NCBI GenBank assembly: GCA_016713125.1 | Contig: JADJPT010000001.1 | Span: forward strand, 186,001 to 250,000 | Direction: 5' to 3' | Origin: Betaproteobacteria bacterium | GTDB taxonomy: Bacteria > Pseudomonadota > Gammaproteobacteria > Burkholderiales > SG8-39 | Length of the DNA stretch: 64,000 bases | Shown here: positions 53,974 to 63,227 of the stretch, one piece after another | Layout of the letters: each line of letters opens with the position of its first letter | Position numbering within the stretch: position 1 is the stretch's first letter | Notes under the pieces: generated by a model | What the model was told of the DNA's origin: nothing | Databases searched by the model: none | Seen by the model: the letters and a program-made list of their open reading frames with translations, nothing else | Translations under genes and position numbers: made by a program

Positions 53974-55183
53974 GCGTCCTTCTCCTGGGGTGCGCGCGCC
54001 GCGCCCGAGGCGAGCAGCGCGTCGATCTGCGCATCGTCGAAGCCGGCTTCGCGCAGCAGCTCGCGCGTGTGCTGGCCCAGCGTGGGCGCGTGGTGGCGGT
54101 ACTCAGGTTGCGTCGCGGACCAGTCCGAGGCACCTTGAGCGTGACGATGGGCCCTTCGCTGGGGTGCTCGACCTGCGTGAAATAGCCGATCGCCGCCAGG
54201 TGCGGATCGGCGAACACGTCGGCCAGCGAGTTCATCGGCGCGGCCGGGATGTCGTACTGCTCGAAGCCGGCCAGCCATTCGGCCGTGCTGCGCGCGGCCA
54301 TCTGCTCGCCCAGCCAGGCATAGACGGCGTCGATGTTGGCGATGCGCGCGGTCTGCGAGGAAAAGCGCGCGTCGGCCTCGAACATCTCCGGCTTGCCGAT
54401 CAGCGTGAAGAAGTTGCGCCACTGCTTGTCGTTGTAGACCAGCACGCAGACCCAGCCGTCGCTGGTGCGATAGGGCTTGCGGTCGCGCGACAGGGCGCGC
54501 GCGTAGCCTTCGCCGGGCAGCGCCGGCACGTAGGTGCGGCCCGACAGGTGCTCGCCGAGCAGCGTCTGCAGCATGCTCTCGAACATGGGCACGTCGACGC
54601 GCTGGCCGCTGCCGGTCTTCTCGCGCGCGTACAGCGCGGCGCTCACCGCGTTGGCCACGTGCAGGCCGACGGTGCGGTCGGCGTAGGTCGAGGGCACGTA
54701 GCGCGGCTCACCGGCGCCGGACTTCTGCATCAGCCAGGGCACGCCGGCGCGCGCCTGGATCAGGTCGTCGTAGGCCGGCCAGGCCGCGTAGGGGCCCTCC
54801 TGGCTGTAGCCGAAGGCGCCGACGTAGATGATCCTCGGGTTGACCCGCAGCACGTCCTCGTAGGCCAGTTTCAGGCGCGCCATGGCCGCCGGCCGGATGT
54901 TGTAGATCAGCACGTCGGCGGTGCGCGCCAGCGCCAGCGCCGCCGCCAGTCCGTCCGGGTGCTTGAGGTCCAGCACCATGGAGCGCTTGTTGCGGTTGGT
55001 GGACAGGAACGCGTGGCCCATGCCGGGATTGCGCATCGGCCCGGCCTGTCGCATCACGTCGCCCTCGGCCGATTCCACCTTGAGCACGTCGGCGCCGTAG
55101 TCGGCGAGGATCTGCGTGGCGTAGGGGCCCATCACCACCGAGGTGAGGTCGAGGACGCGCACGCCGGCCAGCGGACCGCTCAT
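53970..55183 (-). CDS. CaiB/BaiF-type (family III) CoA transferase, frameshifted near the 3' end
   Basis: About 404 aa. It starts MSGPLAGVRVLDLTSVVMGP and shows the family III core LADYGADVLKVESAEGD, FLSTNRNKRSMVLDLK, the catalytic Asp in the DLIQARAG region, and GSGQRVDVPMFESML. At about 54130, after LKVP, one base seems missing; the other frame continues DWSATQPEYRHHAPTLGQ and ends AARAPQEKDA at 53970. It transfers CoA between organic acids. Operon with the UxaA-like gene. The start lies 14 bp from the EI gene end. Confidence 0.87.
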
Positions 55184-55196
55184 CGTTGCTCCCGGT

Positions 55197-56919
55197 TCAT
55201 GCGTTGAGTTTCTGCAGGATCTCGCGCGTGCGCCGGGCATCGGTGGAGCGCAGCACGCGCGCCGCGATCGGGCGCGCGTCGGCCAGGCTGGTCTTCAGCA
55301 CGCGTTCCTTGACCTGCAGCAGCTGCGAAGGGTGCATGGAGAAATTGGTCAGGCCCATGCCCAGCAGCAGGCGCGTGAGCTGCGGGTCGCCCGCCATCTC
55401 GCCGCACACGGCCACCGGCACGCCGGCGCGCTGCGCGCGCGCGATGCTCTGGCCGACCAGCTGCAGCACCGCCGGATGCAGCGGGTCGTAGAGGTGGGCC
55501 ACGGCGTCGTCGGTGCGGTCGATCGCCAGCGTGTACTGGATCAGGTCGTTGGTGCCCAGCGAGAGGAAGTCCAGCCTGCGCATGAACATGGGCAGCGCCA
55601 GCGCCGCCGCCGGAATCTCGATCATGCCGCCCACCGGCAGGGCCTTGTCGTAGGGCTGGCCGGCGGCGTCCAGCGCGGCCTTGGCCTGCGCGATCATCGC
55701 CAGGGTCTGGTCGATCTCGTGCGCGTGCGCGAGCATGGGGATCAGCAGCCGGATGCGCCCGAAGTGCGAGGCGCGCAGGATGGCGCGCAGCTGCTCCTGG
55801 AACATCTTCGGCTCGGCCAGGCAATAGCGGATCGCGCGCAGGCCCAGCGCCGGGTTGGGCATGCTCTGCACCTCGCCCTGCAGCGCCTTGTCAGCGCCGA
55901 TGTCCAGGGTGCGGATGGTGACCGGCTTGCCGTCCATCGCGCGCCACCTCGCGGTAGGCCTCGAACTGCTCCTCCTCGGAGGGCAGGGTCTTGCGGTTGA
56001 GGAACAGGAACTCGGTGCGGAACAGCCCCACCCCCTGGGCGCCGGCCTCGAGCACCGCAGCCATGTCCTGCGGCAGCTCGATATTGGCGAACAGCTCGAT
56101 CGGCGTGCCGTCCAGCGTGGCCGCCGGCGTGCTCTTCAGGCGCCTGAGCTTTTTCTTTTCGAGGTCGAACTGCGACTGCTTGAGCTGGTACTCGGCGAGC
56201 ACCGAGGCGTCCGGGTCGACGATCAGCACGCCCTGCAGGCCATCGACGATCAGCAGGTCGTTCTCGCGGATCATCTGGCGCGCGTGGTGCAGGCCGACGA
56301 TGGCCGGAATGCCCAGGCTGCGCGCCAGGATCGCCGTGTGCGAGGTCACGCCGCCGACATCGGTGACGAAGCCGCCGAAGCGGTGCTGCTTGAACAGGAT
56401 CATGTCGGCCGGCGACAGGTCGTGCGCCACCACGATCAGCTGCGTTTCGCCGGACAGGTCGGGCGCCACCGTGCCGGGCTTGCCGAGCAGGGCCTTCAGC
56501 ACGCGCTCGACCACCTGCTGGATGTCGGCCTTGCGTTCCTTGAGGTAGGCGTCGTCGATGGCATCGAACTGCGCCACCAGGCCCTCCATCTGTCGGATCA
56601 GCGCCCATTCGGCGTTGCAGCGTTCGTCGCGGATCAGCTTGCGCGGCACCTCGGCCAGCGAGGAGTCGTTGAGGATCATCGCGTGCAGGTCGACGAAGGC
56701 GCCGAACTCGGCCGGCGCATCGGCCGGGATCTGACGGCTCAGCTCGACCAGCTCGCCGCGCACCAGGCTCACGGCGGCGTCGAAGCGCGCGATCTCGGCC
56801 TCGACCGAGGCGTCGGGGATCTCGTAGTGCGCCACCTCCAGCCGCGCGCTCGACACCAGGTGCGCGTGGCCGATGGTGATGCCGCCGGAAACGCTGTGGC
56901 CGTGCAACACGAAGTTCAT
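55197..56919 (-). CDS. ptsI: Phosphoenolpyruvate-protein phosphotransferase (PTS enzyme I), frameshifted
   Basis: About 574 aa. The N-terminal swivelling domain carries the phospho-His194 in GGVTSHTAILARSLGIPAIVG, here GGVTSHTAILARS. The PEP-binding barrel shows GVGLFRTEFLFLNR, DGKPVTIRTLDIGADK, GTNDLIQYTLAIDRTD and VAVCGEMAGDP with the catalytic Cys. At about 55938 a two-base (GC) loss breaks the frame between EAYREVAR and AMDGKPVT. Located with HPr and EIIA(Man), lacking EIIB and EIIC: a regulatory PTS. Confidence 0.94.
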
Positions 56920-56949
56920 GGCGCGCGCCCCCGGTCGTGCGGCATGGCG

Positions 56950-57219
56950 CTACTCGCCCTCGCCGAACTTGTCGGCCACCAGCGCGCGCAGCGCCTCGAG
57001 CGCCTGCTCGGCATCCTCGCCTTCGGTCTCCAGGGTGACGACCGAGCCCATGCCGGCGGCCAGCATCATCACGCCCATGATGCTCTTGGCGTTGACCCGC
57101 CGGCCGTTGCGCGTCAGCCAGATCTCGCTCTTGAAACGGCTGGCGAGCTGGGTGAGTTTGGCCGAGGCGCGCGCGTGCAGGCCCAGCTTGTTGACGATGG
57201 CGAGTTCAGCGCTGGGCAC
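56950..57219 (-). CDS. ptsH: PTS phosphocarrier protein HPr
   Basis: An 89-aa HPr. His15 in NKLGLHARASAKL is the phospho-acceptor for enzyme I, and Ser46 in NAKSIMGVMMLAAG is the regulatory site used when an HPr kinase exists. The protein ends in an acidic tail. It overlaps the EIIA gene by 14 bases and precedes ptsI by 30 bp. Confidence 0.95.
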   Translation of the reverse strand: MPSAELAIVNKLGLHARASAKLTQLASRFKSEIWLTRNGRRVNAKSIMGVMMLAAGMGSVVTLETEGEDAEQALEALRALVADKFGEGE

Positions 57220-57613
57220 GGCAGGGGTCGCTGTTGATGTGCACCACGCCCTCGGTGCCGCCGGACACGGCCTTGTCGCGCACCGTCGCCAGCGGTGCGG
57301 CGCGGTAGGCCAGCGCGCGCACCAGCATGGGCAGCGAGACGCCCGACACGCCCTCGACCCTGCCCTCGGCGAGCAGGCGCGAGGCGATGTTGCAGGGCGT
57401 GGCGCCGTAGATGTCGGTCATCACCAGCACGCCGCCGCCGTCGTCGACCGAGTGCAGCAGTTCGCGCGCGCGGATCAGCGCGGCGTCCGGATCGTCCTGC
57501 GTGCTGATCGCCATGTGCGCGGCATGCTCCAGCGGCCGTCCGAGCACGTGGCTGGCGGACACCAGCAGGTCTTCGCCGTAGCGCCCGTGGGTGATGAGCA
57601 GGATGCCGGCCAT
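57206..57613 (-). CDS. PTS fructose/mannose-type EIIA domain protein
   Basis: A 135-aa EIIA(Man) protein. The phospho-acceptor His9 lies in ILLITHGRYGEDLL, and VLVMTDIYGATPCNIASRL is the conserved dimer/active-site stretch. No sugar-specific EIIB or EIIC domain gene is nearby, so this likely belongs to the incomplete regulatory PTS of betaproteobacteria. Starts 5 bp after gshB. Confidence 0.9.
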   Translation of the reverse strand: MAGILLITHGRYGEDLLVSASHVLGRPLEHAAHMAISTQDDPDAALIRARELLHSVDDGGGVLVMTDIYGATPCNIASRLLAEGRVEGVSGVSLPMLVRALAYRAAPLATVRDKAVSGGTEGVVHINSDPCRAQR

Positions 57614-57618
57614 GCGGG

Positions 57619-58584
57619 TCAGGCGCGGGCCTGCGCGGCACGTTCGGCCGCGGCGCGCTCCAGTCCGTCGACGAACAGCGCGGCCACGTCGTAGCCGGTC
57701 TGGTCCATGATTTCGCGAAAGCAGGTCGGGCTGGTGACGTTGACCTCGGTCAGCCAGTCGCCGATCACGTCCAGGCCCACCAGCAGCAGGCCGCGCTGCG
57801 CGACCAGCGGCGCGATGGTGGCGGCGATCTCGCGATCGCGTTGCGACAGCTCGCGCGCCTCGCCGCGGCCGCCGGCGGCAAGGTTGCCGCGCGCCTCGCC
57901 GGCCTTGGGAATGCGCGCCAGCGGATAGGGCACCACCTGACCGCCGATCAGCAGGATGCGCTTGTCGCCTTCGGCGATCTCGGGGATGAAGCGCTGGATC
58001 ATCAGGCTGCGCGCGCCGCCCTGCAGCATGATCTCGATGATGGCGTTGCGGTTCAGGTCGTCGGCGCGCACGCGGAAGATGTTCTCGCCGCCCATGGTGT
58101 CCAGGCGCTTGACCACCGCGTCGCCGTGCTCGTCGATGAAGGCGTGCACCCGCTCGGCGTCGCGCGTCACCAGGGTCGGTGCGTTGAACTGCGGGAACTC
58201 GAGGATCGCGATCTTCTCGTTGTGGTCGCGCACCGCCGAGGGCGAGTTGACGATGCAGGCGCCGTCGCGCTCGGCGGCCGACAGCAGCCAGGTGCTGGTC
58301 ACGTACTCCAGGTCGAAGGGCGGATCCTTGCGCATCACCACCGCATCGAAGGAGGTCAGCGCGCGCTGCGCCTGCTCGTGGCGGCGCAGCCAGTCCTCGT
58401 CGTCCTCGGTCAGCGCGATACGTTGCGCTTCGCAGGACACGCTGCCGCGATGGTGTGCGATCGACGTCTGCTCGCAGACCCAGACCTGGTGGCCGCGGCG
58501 CTGCGACTCGCGCATCATCGCCACGGTCGAGTCCTTGTAGGCCTTCAGCGTACCCAGCGGATCGATGACGAAGAGGAACTGCAT
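57619..58584 (-). CDS. gshB: Glutathione synthetase GshB
   Basis: A 321-aa ATP-grasp enzyme joining gamma-glutamylcysteine and glycine. Motifs: FVIDPLGTLKAYKDST, RKDPPFDLEYV, NSPSAVRDHNEKIAILEFP, VVKRLDTMGGENIF, IQRFIPEIAEGDKRILLI, VGLDVIGDWLTEVNVTSPT. Full length. ATG 58584 begins the conserved MQFLFVIDP. Precedes the regulatory PTS genes on minus, a common betaproteobacterial order. Confidence 0.96.
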   Translation of the reverse strand: MQFLFVIDPLGTLKAYKDSTVAMMRESQRRGHQVWVCEQTSIAHHRGSVSCEAQRIALTEDDEDWLRRHEQAQRALTSFDAVVMRKDPPFDLEYVTSTWLLSAAERDGACIVNSPSAVRDHNEKIAILEFPQFNAPTLVTRDAERVHAFIDEHGDAVVKRLDTMGGENIFRVRADDLNRNAIIEIMLQGGARSLMIQRFIPEIAEGDKRILLIGGQVVPYPLARIPKAGEARGNLAAGGRGEARELSQRDREIAATIAPLVAQRGLLLVGLDVIGDWLTEVNVTSPTCFREIMDQTGYDVAALFVDGLERAAAERAAQARA

Positions 58585-58658
58585 GGGGGTTTGCCGGTCC
58601 GGAGATGAAAAGGGGCGGGAGGATCCCGCCCCGCTGCCGCGCTTGTGGGGTCGCCCGC

Positions 58659-59465
58659 TTACTTCGCGGCGGCGACCATGTACTCGACGGCGGCCTTGAT
58701 CTCGGCGTCCGTCAGCGCGGCGTTGCCGCCCTTGGGGGGCATGGCGCCCTTGCCGGTCATGACCGTCTTCACCATGGCCTCGGTGCCGGTCTTGATGCGC
58801 GGTCCCCAGGCGGCCTTGTCGCCGAACTTGGGCGCGTTGGCCACGCCGCTGGCATGGCAGGCCACGCAGGCGCCCTCGTACACCTTCTTGCCGTCGACCG
58901 CGGCGCCCGCGGTCGTGGTTGCGGTTGCGGGGGCCGCAGCGGCGGGCGCCGCGGCGCCCTTGGGCGCGGCCGGTTCCTTCAGCGCGCCGCCGGACTGGTT
59001 GGCCATGTAGACCACCGCGCGGGCCAGTTCGTAATCGCTGGCGCCGGCCGCGCCACCCTTGGGCGGCATGGCGCCCTTGCCGGCGAGCAGGGTCTTCAGC
59101 ATGGCTTCGGCGCCGGTCTTGATGCGCGGCGCCCAGGCGGCCTTGTCGCCGAGCTTGGGCGCGCCGGCCACACCGGCCGCATGACAGGCCAGACAGGCGC
59201 TCTTGACCAGTTCCTCGGGGGCGCGCGGACCGGCCGCGGCCGCGCCGCCGGCGCCCAGCTCGACTTTGCCCACCGGTTGTATGCGCGCCGCCACCGCATC
59301 GGGTTCGAGCGCGCGCGGATCGGGGGATTTGCCGCCCATCACCAGCGTGATCAGCAGCAGGATGCCGATGATGGGGATCAGGAAGGCCAGCACGACCACC
59401 GTAATGAGCTGCTGCGGGGTCTTGATGAAGGAGGAATGCTCGTCGTGTTCTGCGGCTGCGCTCAT
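58659..59465 (-). CDS. Membrane-anchored di-heme cytochrome c (c5-type tandem)
   Basis: A 268-aa protein. One N-terminal membrane helix (about 18-42, LITVVVLAFLIPIIGILLLI) anchors two tandem cytochrome c5-like domains joined by an Ala/Pro-rich linker. Heme motifs are CLACH and CVACH; each domain repeats the pattern LGDKAAWAPRIKTG / FGDKAAWGPRIKTG and GKGAMPPKGG with a distal Met. The domains are clearly an internal duplication. Periplasmic electron carrier; partner unknown. Divergent from tRNA-Arg. Confidence 0.9.
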   Translation of the reverse strand: MSAAAEHDEHSSFIKTPQQLITVVVLAFLIPIIGILLLITLVMGGKSPDPRALEPDAVAARIQPVGKVELGAGGAAAAGPRAPEELVKSACLACHAAGVAGAPKLGDKAAWAPRIKTGAEAMLKTLLAGKGAMPPKGGAAGASDYELARAVVYMANQSGGALKEPAAPKGAAAPAAAAPATATTTAGAAVDGKKVYEGACVACHASGVANAPKFGDKAAWGPRIKTGTEAMVKTVMTGKGAMPPKGGNAALTDAEIKAAVEYMVAAAK

Positions 59466-59673
59466 GCAGGCTTCCTTTGAACTTGGGGTTCGAACGCACC
59501 GACCGCGCACGCGGCGCGACCGGGCGGGTCTGGCAAAGCCATGATTTTAGCGCGAAAGTCGGCCGGGAGGAATCGCCCGGCGTGGACGGCGAGGGTGAAA
59601 ACGGCTATTCTTCGCGCCCGCCCGGACAGCAACATGCCGGACGGGATCGCGGTCGCGGCCTTCCGGCCGCAGG

Positions 59674-59750
59674 GCGCCCGTAGCTCAGCTGGATAGAGTA
59701 CTGCCCTCCGAAGGCAGGGGTCGGACGTTCGAATCGTCTCGGGCACGCCA
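59674..59750 (+). tRNA. tRNA-Arg (anticodon CCG)
   Basis: A 77-nt cloverleaf with encoded CCA. Anticodon stem CTGCC/GGCAG (59701-59705, 59713-59717) encloses CTCCGAA with anticodon CCG at 59708-59710. D stem GCTC/GAGT, T stem GGACG/CGTCT around TTCGAAT. Acceptor GCGCCCG pairs with CGGGCAC except for a C2-A71 mismatch (59675/59745), where G71 would be expected. The rest closely follows bacterial tRNA-Arg(CCG). Confidence 0.93.
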
Positions 59751-59846
59751 ACTTCAGGTCCACATAACAACAAGAAATTCAGGGATTACGCGCGTCGCCG
59801 CCCGCCGGCGGCGCATGCACACGGTTGTCAATCGAGGAGCAAGGCA

Positions 59847-60821
59847 ATGATCCGAAACATCCTGCGCGGCGCGGTACTGGCTGCAATCTTCGCTTCGCCG
59901 CTGGCGCAAGCCCAGCAGTACCCCAGCAAGGCGGTCAGCATCGTCGTGCCTTTCGCCGCCGGCGGCCCCACCGACACGGTGGCGCGCGTCATGGCACAGG
60001 CCATGGCCAAGCCGCTGGGCGGGCAGTTGATCGTCGAGAACCGGCCCGGTGCCGGCGGCACGGTCGCCGCGGAGTACACCGCCAAGGCCAATCCGGACGG
60101 CTACACCATACTTCTGCACCATATCGGCATGTCGACGGCGCCTTCGCTGTACCGCACGCTGCGCTTCAGCCCCCTGGAGAGCTTCGAGCACATCGGCCTG
60201 ATCAACGACGTGCCCATGACCCTGGTGGCCAAGCCCGGCTTTCCGGCCAAGGACTTCAAGGAACTGCTGGCCTACGTGAAGGCCAACAAGTCGAAGGTGT
60301 CCTATGCCAACGCCGGCATTGGCTCGGCCTCGCACCTGTGCGGCATGCTGTTCATGAGCGCGATCGAGACCGATCTCACCACCATCCCCTACAAGGGCAC
60401 CGGTCCGGCCATGAACGACCTGATCGGCGGGCAGGTGGACTTCATGTGCGACCAGACCACCAACACCACGGGCCAGATCCGCGCCGGCAAGGTCAAGGCC
60501 TATGGCGTGACCTCGAAGGTGCGCGTGCCCTCGCTGAAGGACATCCCCACCCTGGACGAGCAGGGCCTGAAGGGCTTCGAGGTCGGCGTCTGGCACGCCT
60601 TCTACGCGCCCAAGGGCACGCCCAAGCCGGTGGTCGACAAGCTGGTCGCCGCACTGCAGGAATCGCTCAAGGATCCCACCGTGAAGCAGCGCTTCAACGA
60701 CCTGGGCACCGATCCGATCGCGCAGGACAAGGCCACGCCGGCCGCGCACCGCAACCACCTCAAGGCGGAGATCGAGAAGTGGGCGCCGCTGATCAAGAAG
60801 GCGGGCGTGTACGCGGACTGA
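59847..60821 (+). CDS. TctC (Bug) family periplasmic substrate-binding receptor
   Basis: A 324-aa protein. Signal peptide MIRNILRGAVLAAIFASPLAQAQ (written here in part as AVLAAIFASPLAQAQ), then the TctC pattern YPSKAVSIVVPFAAGGPTD, VENRPGAGGTVAAEYTAKA, YANAGIGSASHLCG and IPYKGTGPAMNDLIGGQVD. No tctA/tctB partners are nearby, as is usual for the expanded Bug family in Burkholderiales. Ligand probably a carboxylate; not specified by sequence. Confidence 0.92.
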   Translation: MIRNILRGAVLAAIFASPLAQAQQYPSKAVSIVVPFAAGGPTDTVARVMAQAMAKPLGGQLIVENRPGAGGTVAAEYTAKANPDGYTILLHHIGMSTAPSLYRTLRFSPLESFEHIGLINDVPMTLVAKPGFPAKDFKELLAYVKANKSKVSYANAGIGSASHLCGMLFMSAIETDLTTIPYKGTGPAMNDLIGGQVDFMCDQTTNTTGQIRAGKVKAYGVTSKVRVPSLKDIPTLDEQGLKGFEVGVWHAFYAPKGTPKPVVDKLVAALQESLKDPTVKQRFNDLGTDPIAQDKATPAAHRNHLKAEIEKWAPLIKKAGVYAD

Positions 60822-60825
60822 ACGC

Positions 60826-61383
60826 GTGATCGCCGCACTGAAGGCCGGCAGCCTCGCGCTGTCGGCCTTTTTCTTTTCTGCCGCGTCCGCGGCGGCCGAC
60901 GAGGCGCTGTGGAAGCGCGTTGCCCAGGGCGGGGTCGCGGTGATGGTGCGGCATGCGCAGACCGTGCCCGGGGTCGGCGACCCGCCGGGCTTTCGCATCG
61001 GCGACTGCAGCACGCAGCGCAACCTTTCCGAACAGGGTCGCGCGCAGGCGCGCCGCCTGGGCGTGGCCTTCCAGGCGCGCGGCATCGCGCCGGCGCGGGT
61101 GCTGAGTTCGCAATGGTGCCGCTGCATCGACACCGCGACCGAGGCCTTCGGGCGGCAGACGCCGGAACCGGCGCTGAATTCCTTCTTCGACGATCGCGGC
61201 AGCGAAGTCGCGCAAAGCGCCGCGACGCGCAAGCTGATCGCCGGCGTGAAGCGCGGCGAAGTGCTGGTGCTGGTCACGCATCAGGTCAACATCACGGCGC
61301 AGGGCGGACAGGGCGTGGGCATGGGCGACCTGATCGTGCTCTCGCGCGACGGCAAACCGCTGGGCCGCCTGCCGGCGCCCTGA
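60826..61383 (+). CDS. Exported histidine phosphatase family protein
   Basis: A 185-aa protein with a signal peptide-like start (GSLALSAFFFSAASAAA). The phosphatase motif appears as VMVRHAQTVPGVGDPPGF: the usual RHGxT becomes RHAQT, with the catalytic His kept. The second-His region reads VLVLVTHQVNITAQGG, and SSQWCRCIDTA holds the substrate-binding Arg. GTG 60826 follows the TctC stop by 4 bp. Substrate unknown. Confidence 0.82.
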   Translation: MIAALKAGSLALSAFFFSAASAAADEALWKRVAQGGVAVMVRHAQTVPGVGDPPGFRIGDCSTQRNLSEQGRAQARRLGVAFQARGIAPARVLSSQWCRCIDTATEAFGRQTPEPALNSFFDDRGSEVAQSAATRKLIAGVKRGEVLVLVTHQVNITAQGGQGVGMGDLIVLSRDGKPLGRLPAP

Positions 61384-61388
61384 AAAGC

Positions 61389-61411
61389 AAAAGGGGCCGC
61401 AGCCCCTTTTT
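61389..61411. terminator. Bidirectional intrinsic terminator
   Basis: AAAAGGGGC (61389-61397), loop CGCA, GCCCCTTTT (61402-61410) with a further T and upstream A-run. The stem with T-tract on plus and A-tract on the other side suits termination from both convergent genes. Confidence 0.88.
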
Positions 61412-61450
61412 GCATTTGCCTCGGTGTTCCTCCCGTCGCCAACCGGGCGA

Positions 61451-61485
61451 CCGGGGGGGTCTGAGGGGGGCGCAAGCCCCCCTCT
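61451..61485 (+). repeat. GC-rich hairpin repeat variant
   Basis: GGGGGGC (61465-61471), loop GCAA, GCCCCCC (61476-61482), preceded by CCGGGGGGGTCTGA. It is similar in type to the CCGGGGGGTACGGGGGGCGC elements but not identical. Lies in the convergent gap after the terminator. Confidence 0.5.
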
Positions 61486-61520
61486 CCGAAGCTTGATCGC
61501 GTGGCGCGCAGCGCTACGCG

Positions 61521-62411
61521 CTACGCAACGCCATGCTTCTTGAACCAGGCCAGCATCCGCTTCCAGCCGTCGTCCGCGGCATCCTTGCGGTAGCTCGGGC
61601 GGTAATCCGCGTGGAAGGCGTGCGGCATGCCTTCGTAGACGTGGATCATCGACTCCTTCTCCTTGCCGAAGGCCAGCAGGGCGGCGCGCATGCGGTCCAC
61701 CATGACCTGCGGGATGCCGGCATCGGCGCCGCCGTACAGACCGAGGATCGGCGCCTTCAGCTGGTCGGCGATGTCCAGCGGGGTGTTGGGCTGCGCGGGC
61801 GGGGTGGGGTTGAGGCCGCCGTACCAGGCCACGCCGGCCTTGATGCGCTTGGAGTAGGCGCTGTACATCCAAACCATGCGACCGCCGCGGCAGAAGCCGG
61901 TGATGCCGATCCTGGCGCCGTTGCCGCGCTTGTGCTTGGCGGCCCAGTCCAGCGTCGCGTCGTTGTCGAGGAAGGCCTGGTCGTCGGTCAGCTTGTTGGC
62001 CGAGGCCAGCACCTGCTTGATCTCGGTCATCTTCCAGAGTTCGCCGATGCGCGAGTAGGGTTCGTTGGCGATGGCGAAGTAGCCGGCCTTGGCCAGCCGC
62101 CGGCAGGTGTCCTTCACGTACTCGTGCAGGCCCCAGATCTCCGGCACCACCAGCACGATCGGGCGCTTGCCGCCGGCCTTGGGCACGGCGTAATAGGCCG
62201 GGAAGGAACCGAACGAGGAGTTGATCTCGATGTCGCCGCCCTCCAGTCCGTCCATCGGCGTCTTGATGGCCTGTGCCATGACCGGCGCGGCGGTGACCGC
62301 GAAGCCGGCGGCGATCGCGCCGGCGATGAAGCCGCGGCGGTTGAGCTTCACTTCGGGGACGAAGCTCTGGAAATGCTCGTCATCCAGGGGATTCTGAACT
62401 TGGTCTAGCAT
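61521..62411 (-). CDS. Tat-exported dienelactone hydrolase family protein
   Basis: A 296-aa alpha/beta hydrolase with an N-terminal twin-arginine signal (KLNRRGFIAGAIAAGFAV). The DLH triad is visible: nucleophilic Cys in ITGFCRGGRMVW, Asp in LYGGADAGIP and His in GMPHAFHADYRPS; the GLHEYVKDTCRRLAKAGY segment is typical. ATG 62411 was chosen because it begins the N-terminus just before the Tat motif. Divergent from the AhpD-like gene. Confidence 0.88.
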   Translation of the reverse strand: MLDQVQNPLDDEHFQSFVPEVKLNRRGFIAGAIAAGFAVTAAPVMAQAIKTPMDGLEGGDIEINSSFGSFPAYYAVPKAGGKRPIVLVVPEIWGLHEYVKDTCRRLAKAGYFAIANEPYSRIGELWKMTEIKQVLASANKLTDDQAFLDNDATLDWAAKHKRGNGARIGITGFCRGGRMVWMYSAYSKRIKAGVAWYGGLNPTPPAQPNTPLDIADQLKAPILGLYGGADAGIPQVMVDRMRAALLAFGKEKESMIHVYEGMPHAFHADYRPSYRKDAADDGWKRMLAWFKKHGVA

Positions 62412-62505
62412 GATCTCCTCGGGGGCTTGGGTAGGACTGCTCGGGTCGGACAACCGACACGTAGAATACGCTTGCGATCCCAGATTATTCCACCGGAAAC
62501 CGAAT

Positions 62506-63090
62506 ATGAGCGCAACGCCGATCAGCCGCTTCCCCGTCCCCCGCCTGGAGGACATGCCCGAGGACATCCGTACCCGACTGGTCGAGGTGCAGGAGAAATC
62601 CGGATTTATCCCCAACGTGTTCACCGTGCTGGCGCACCGGCCGGCCGAGTTTCGCGCCTTCTTCGCCTACCACGACGCGCTGATGGAGAAGGACAGCGGC
62701 CTGAGCAAGGCCGAACGCGAGATGATCGTGGTGGCCACCAGCGGCGCCAACGAATGCCAGTACTGCGTGATCGCGCACGGCGCCATCCTGCGCATACGCG
62801 CGAAGAACCCGCTGATCGCCGACCAGGTGGCGATCAACTACCGCAAGGCCGACCTCACGCCGCGCCAGCGCGCCATGCTCGACTTCGCCATGCAGGTGGC
62901 GCTGGATGCCGCGACGGTCGCCGACGCCGACCTGGAGGAACTGCGCGCACACGGCTTCAGCGACGAGGACATCTGGGACATCGGCGCCATCGCGGCGTTC
63001 TTCGCGCTGTCCAACCGCATGGCCAACCTGACCAGCATGCGGCCCAACGACGAGTTCTACCTGATGGGCCGCCTGCCCAAGGCGAAGTAG
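62506..63090 (+). CDS. AhpD-like peroxidase-related carboxymuconolactone decarboxylase family protein
   Basis: A 194-aa protein of the AhpD superfamily. The CxxC motif with proton-relay His is ANECQYCVIAHGAILR; GFSDEDIWDIGAIAAFFALSNR is the second conserved helix. Matches 'uncharacterised peroxidase-related' proteins that may act as alkylhydroperoxidase partners. ATG 62506 follows a GGAAACC site. Downstream lies a 62-bp repeat. Confidence 0.88.
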   Translation: MSATPISRFPVPRLEDMPEDIRTRLVEVQEKSGFIPNVFTVLAHRPAEFRAFFAYHDALMEKDSGLSKAEREMIVVATSGANECQYCVIAHGAILRIRAKNPLIADQVAINYRKADLTPRQRAMLDFAMQVALDAATVADADLEELRAHGFSDEDIWDIGAIAAFFALSNRMANLTSMRPNDEFYLMGRLPKAK

Positions 63091-63143
63091 CCGCGGCGGG
63101 CGTCGCCTGGGTCGAGGACCTTCACGCGCCCTGAGCGCCCGGC

Positions 63144-63205
63144 AATGCTGCCACTTTTTGGCAAAACCCCTCGCCGGGCGCGGTATCCCGGTCGAAATAC
63201 TGCCA
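63144..63205 (+). repeat. 62-bp intergenic repeat, copy C
   Basis: AATGCTGCCA (63144-63153) and AATACTGCCA (63196-63205), 52 bp apart, with CTTTTT after the first. Internal matches to copy B are AAACCCC and GGTATCCCGG. Same orientation as copy A; convergent gap. Confidence 0.8.
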
Positions 63206-63227
63206 TCGGAAGATGGGCGCTGCGGGC

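Noticed and set aside
59674..59850. tRNA-associated integration site of a genomic island
   Set aside because: No integrase, no second copy of the tRNA 3' end was seen, and downstream genes look like ordinary chromosome.
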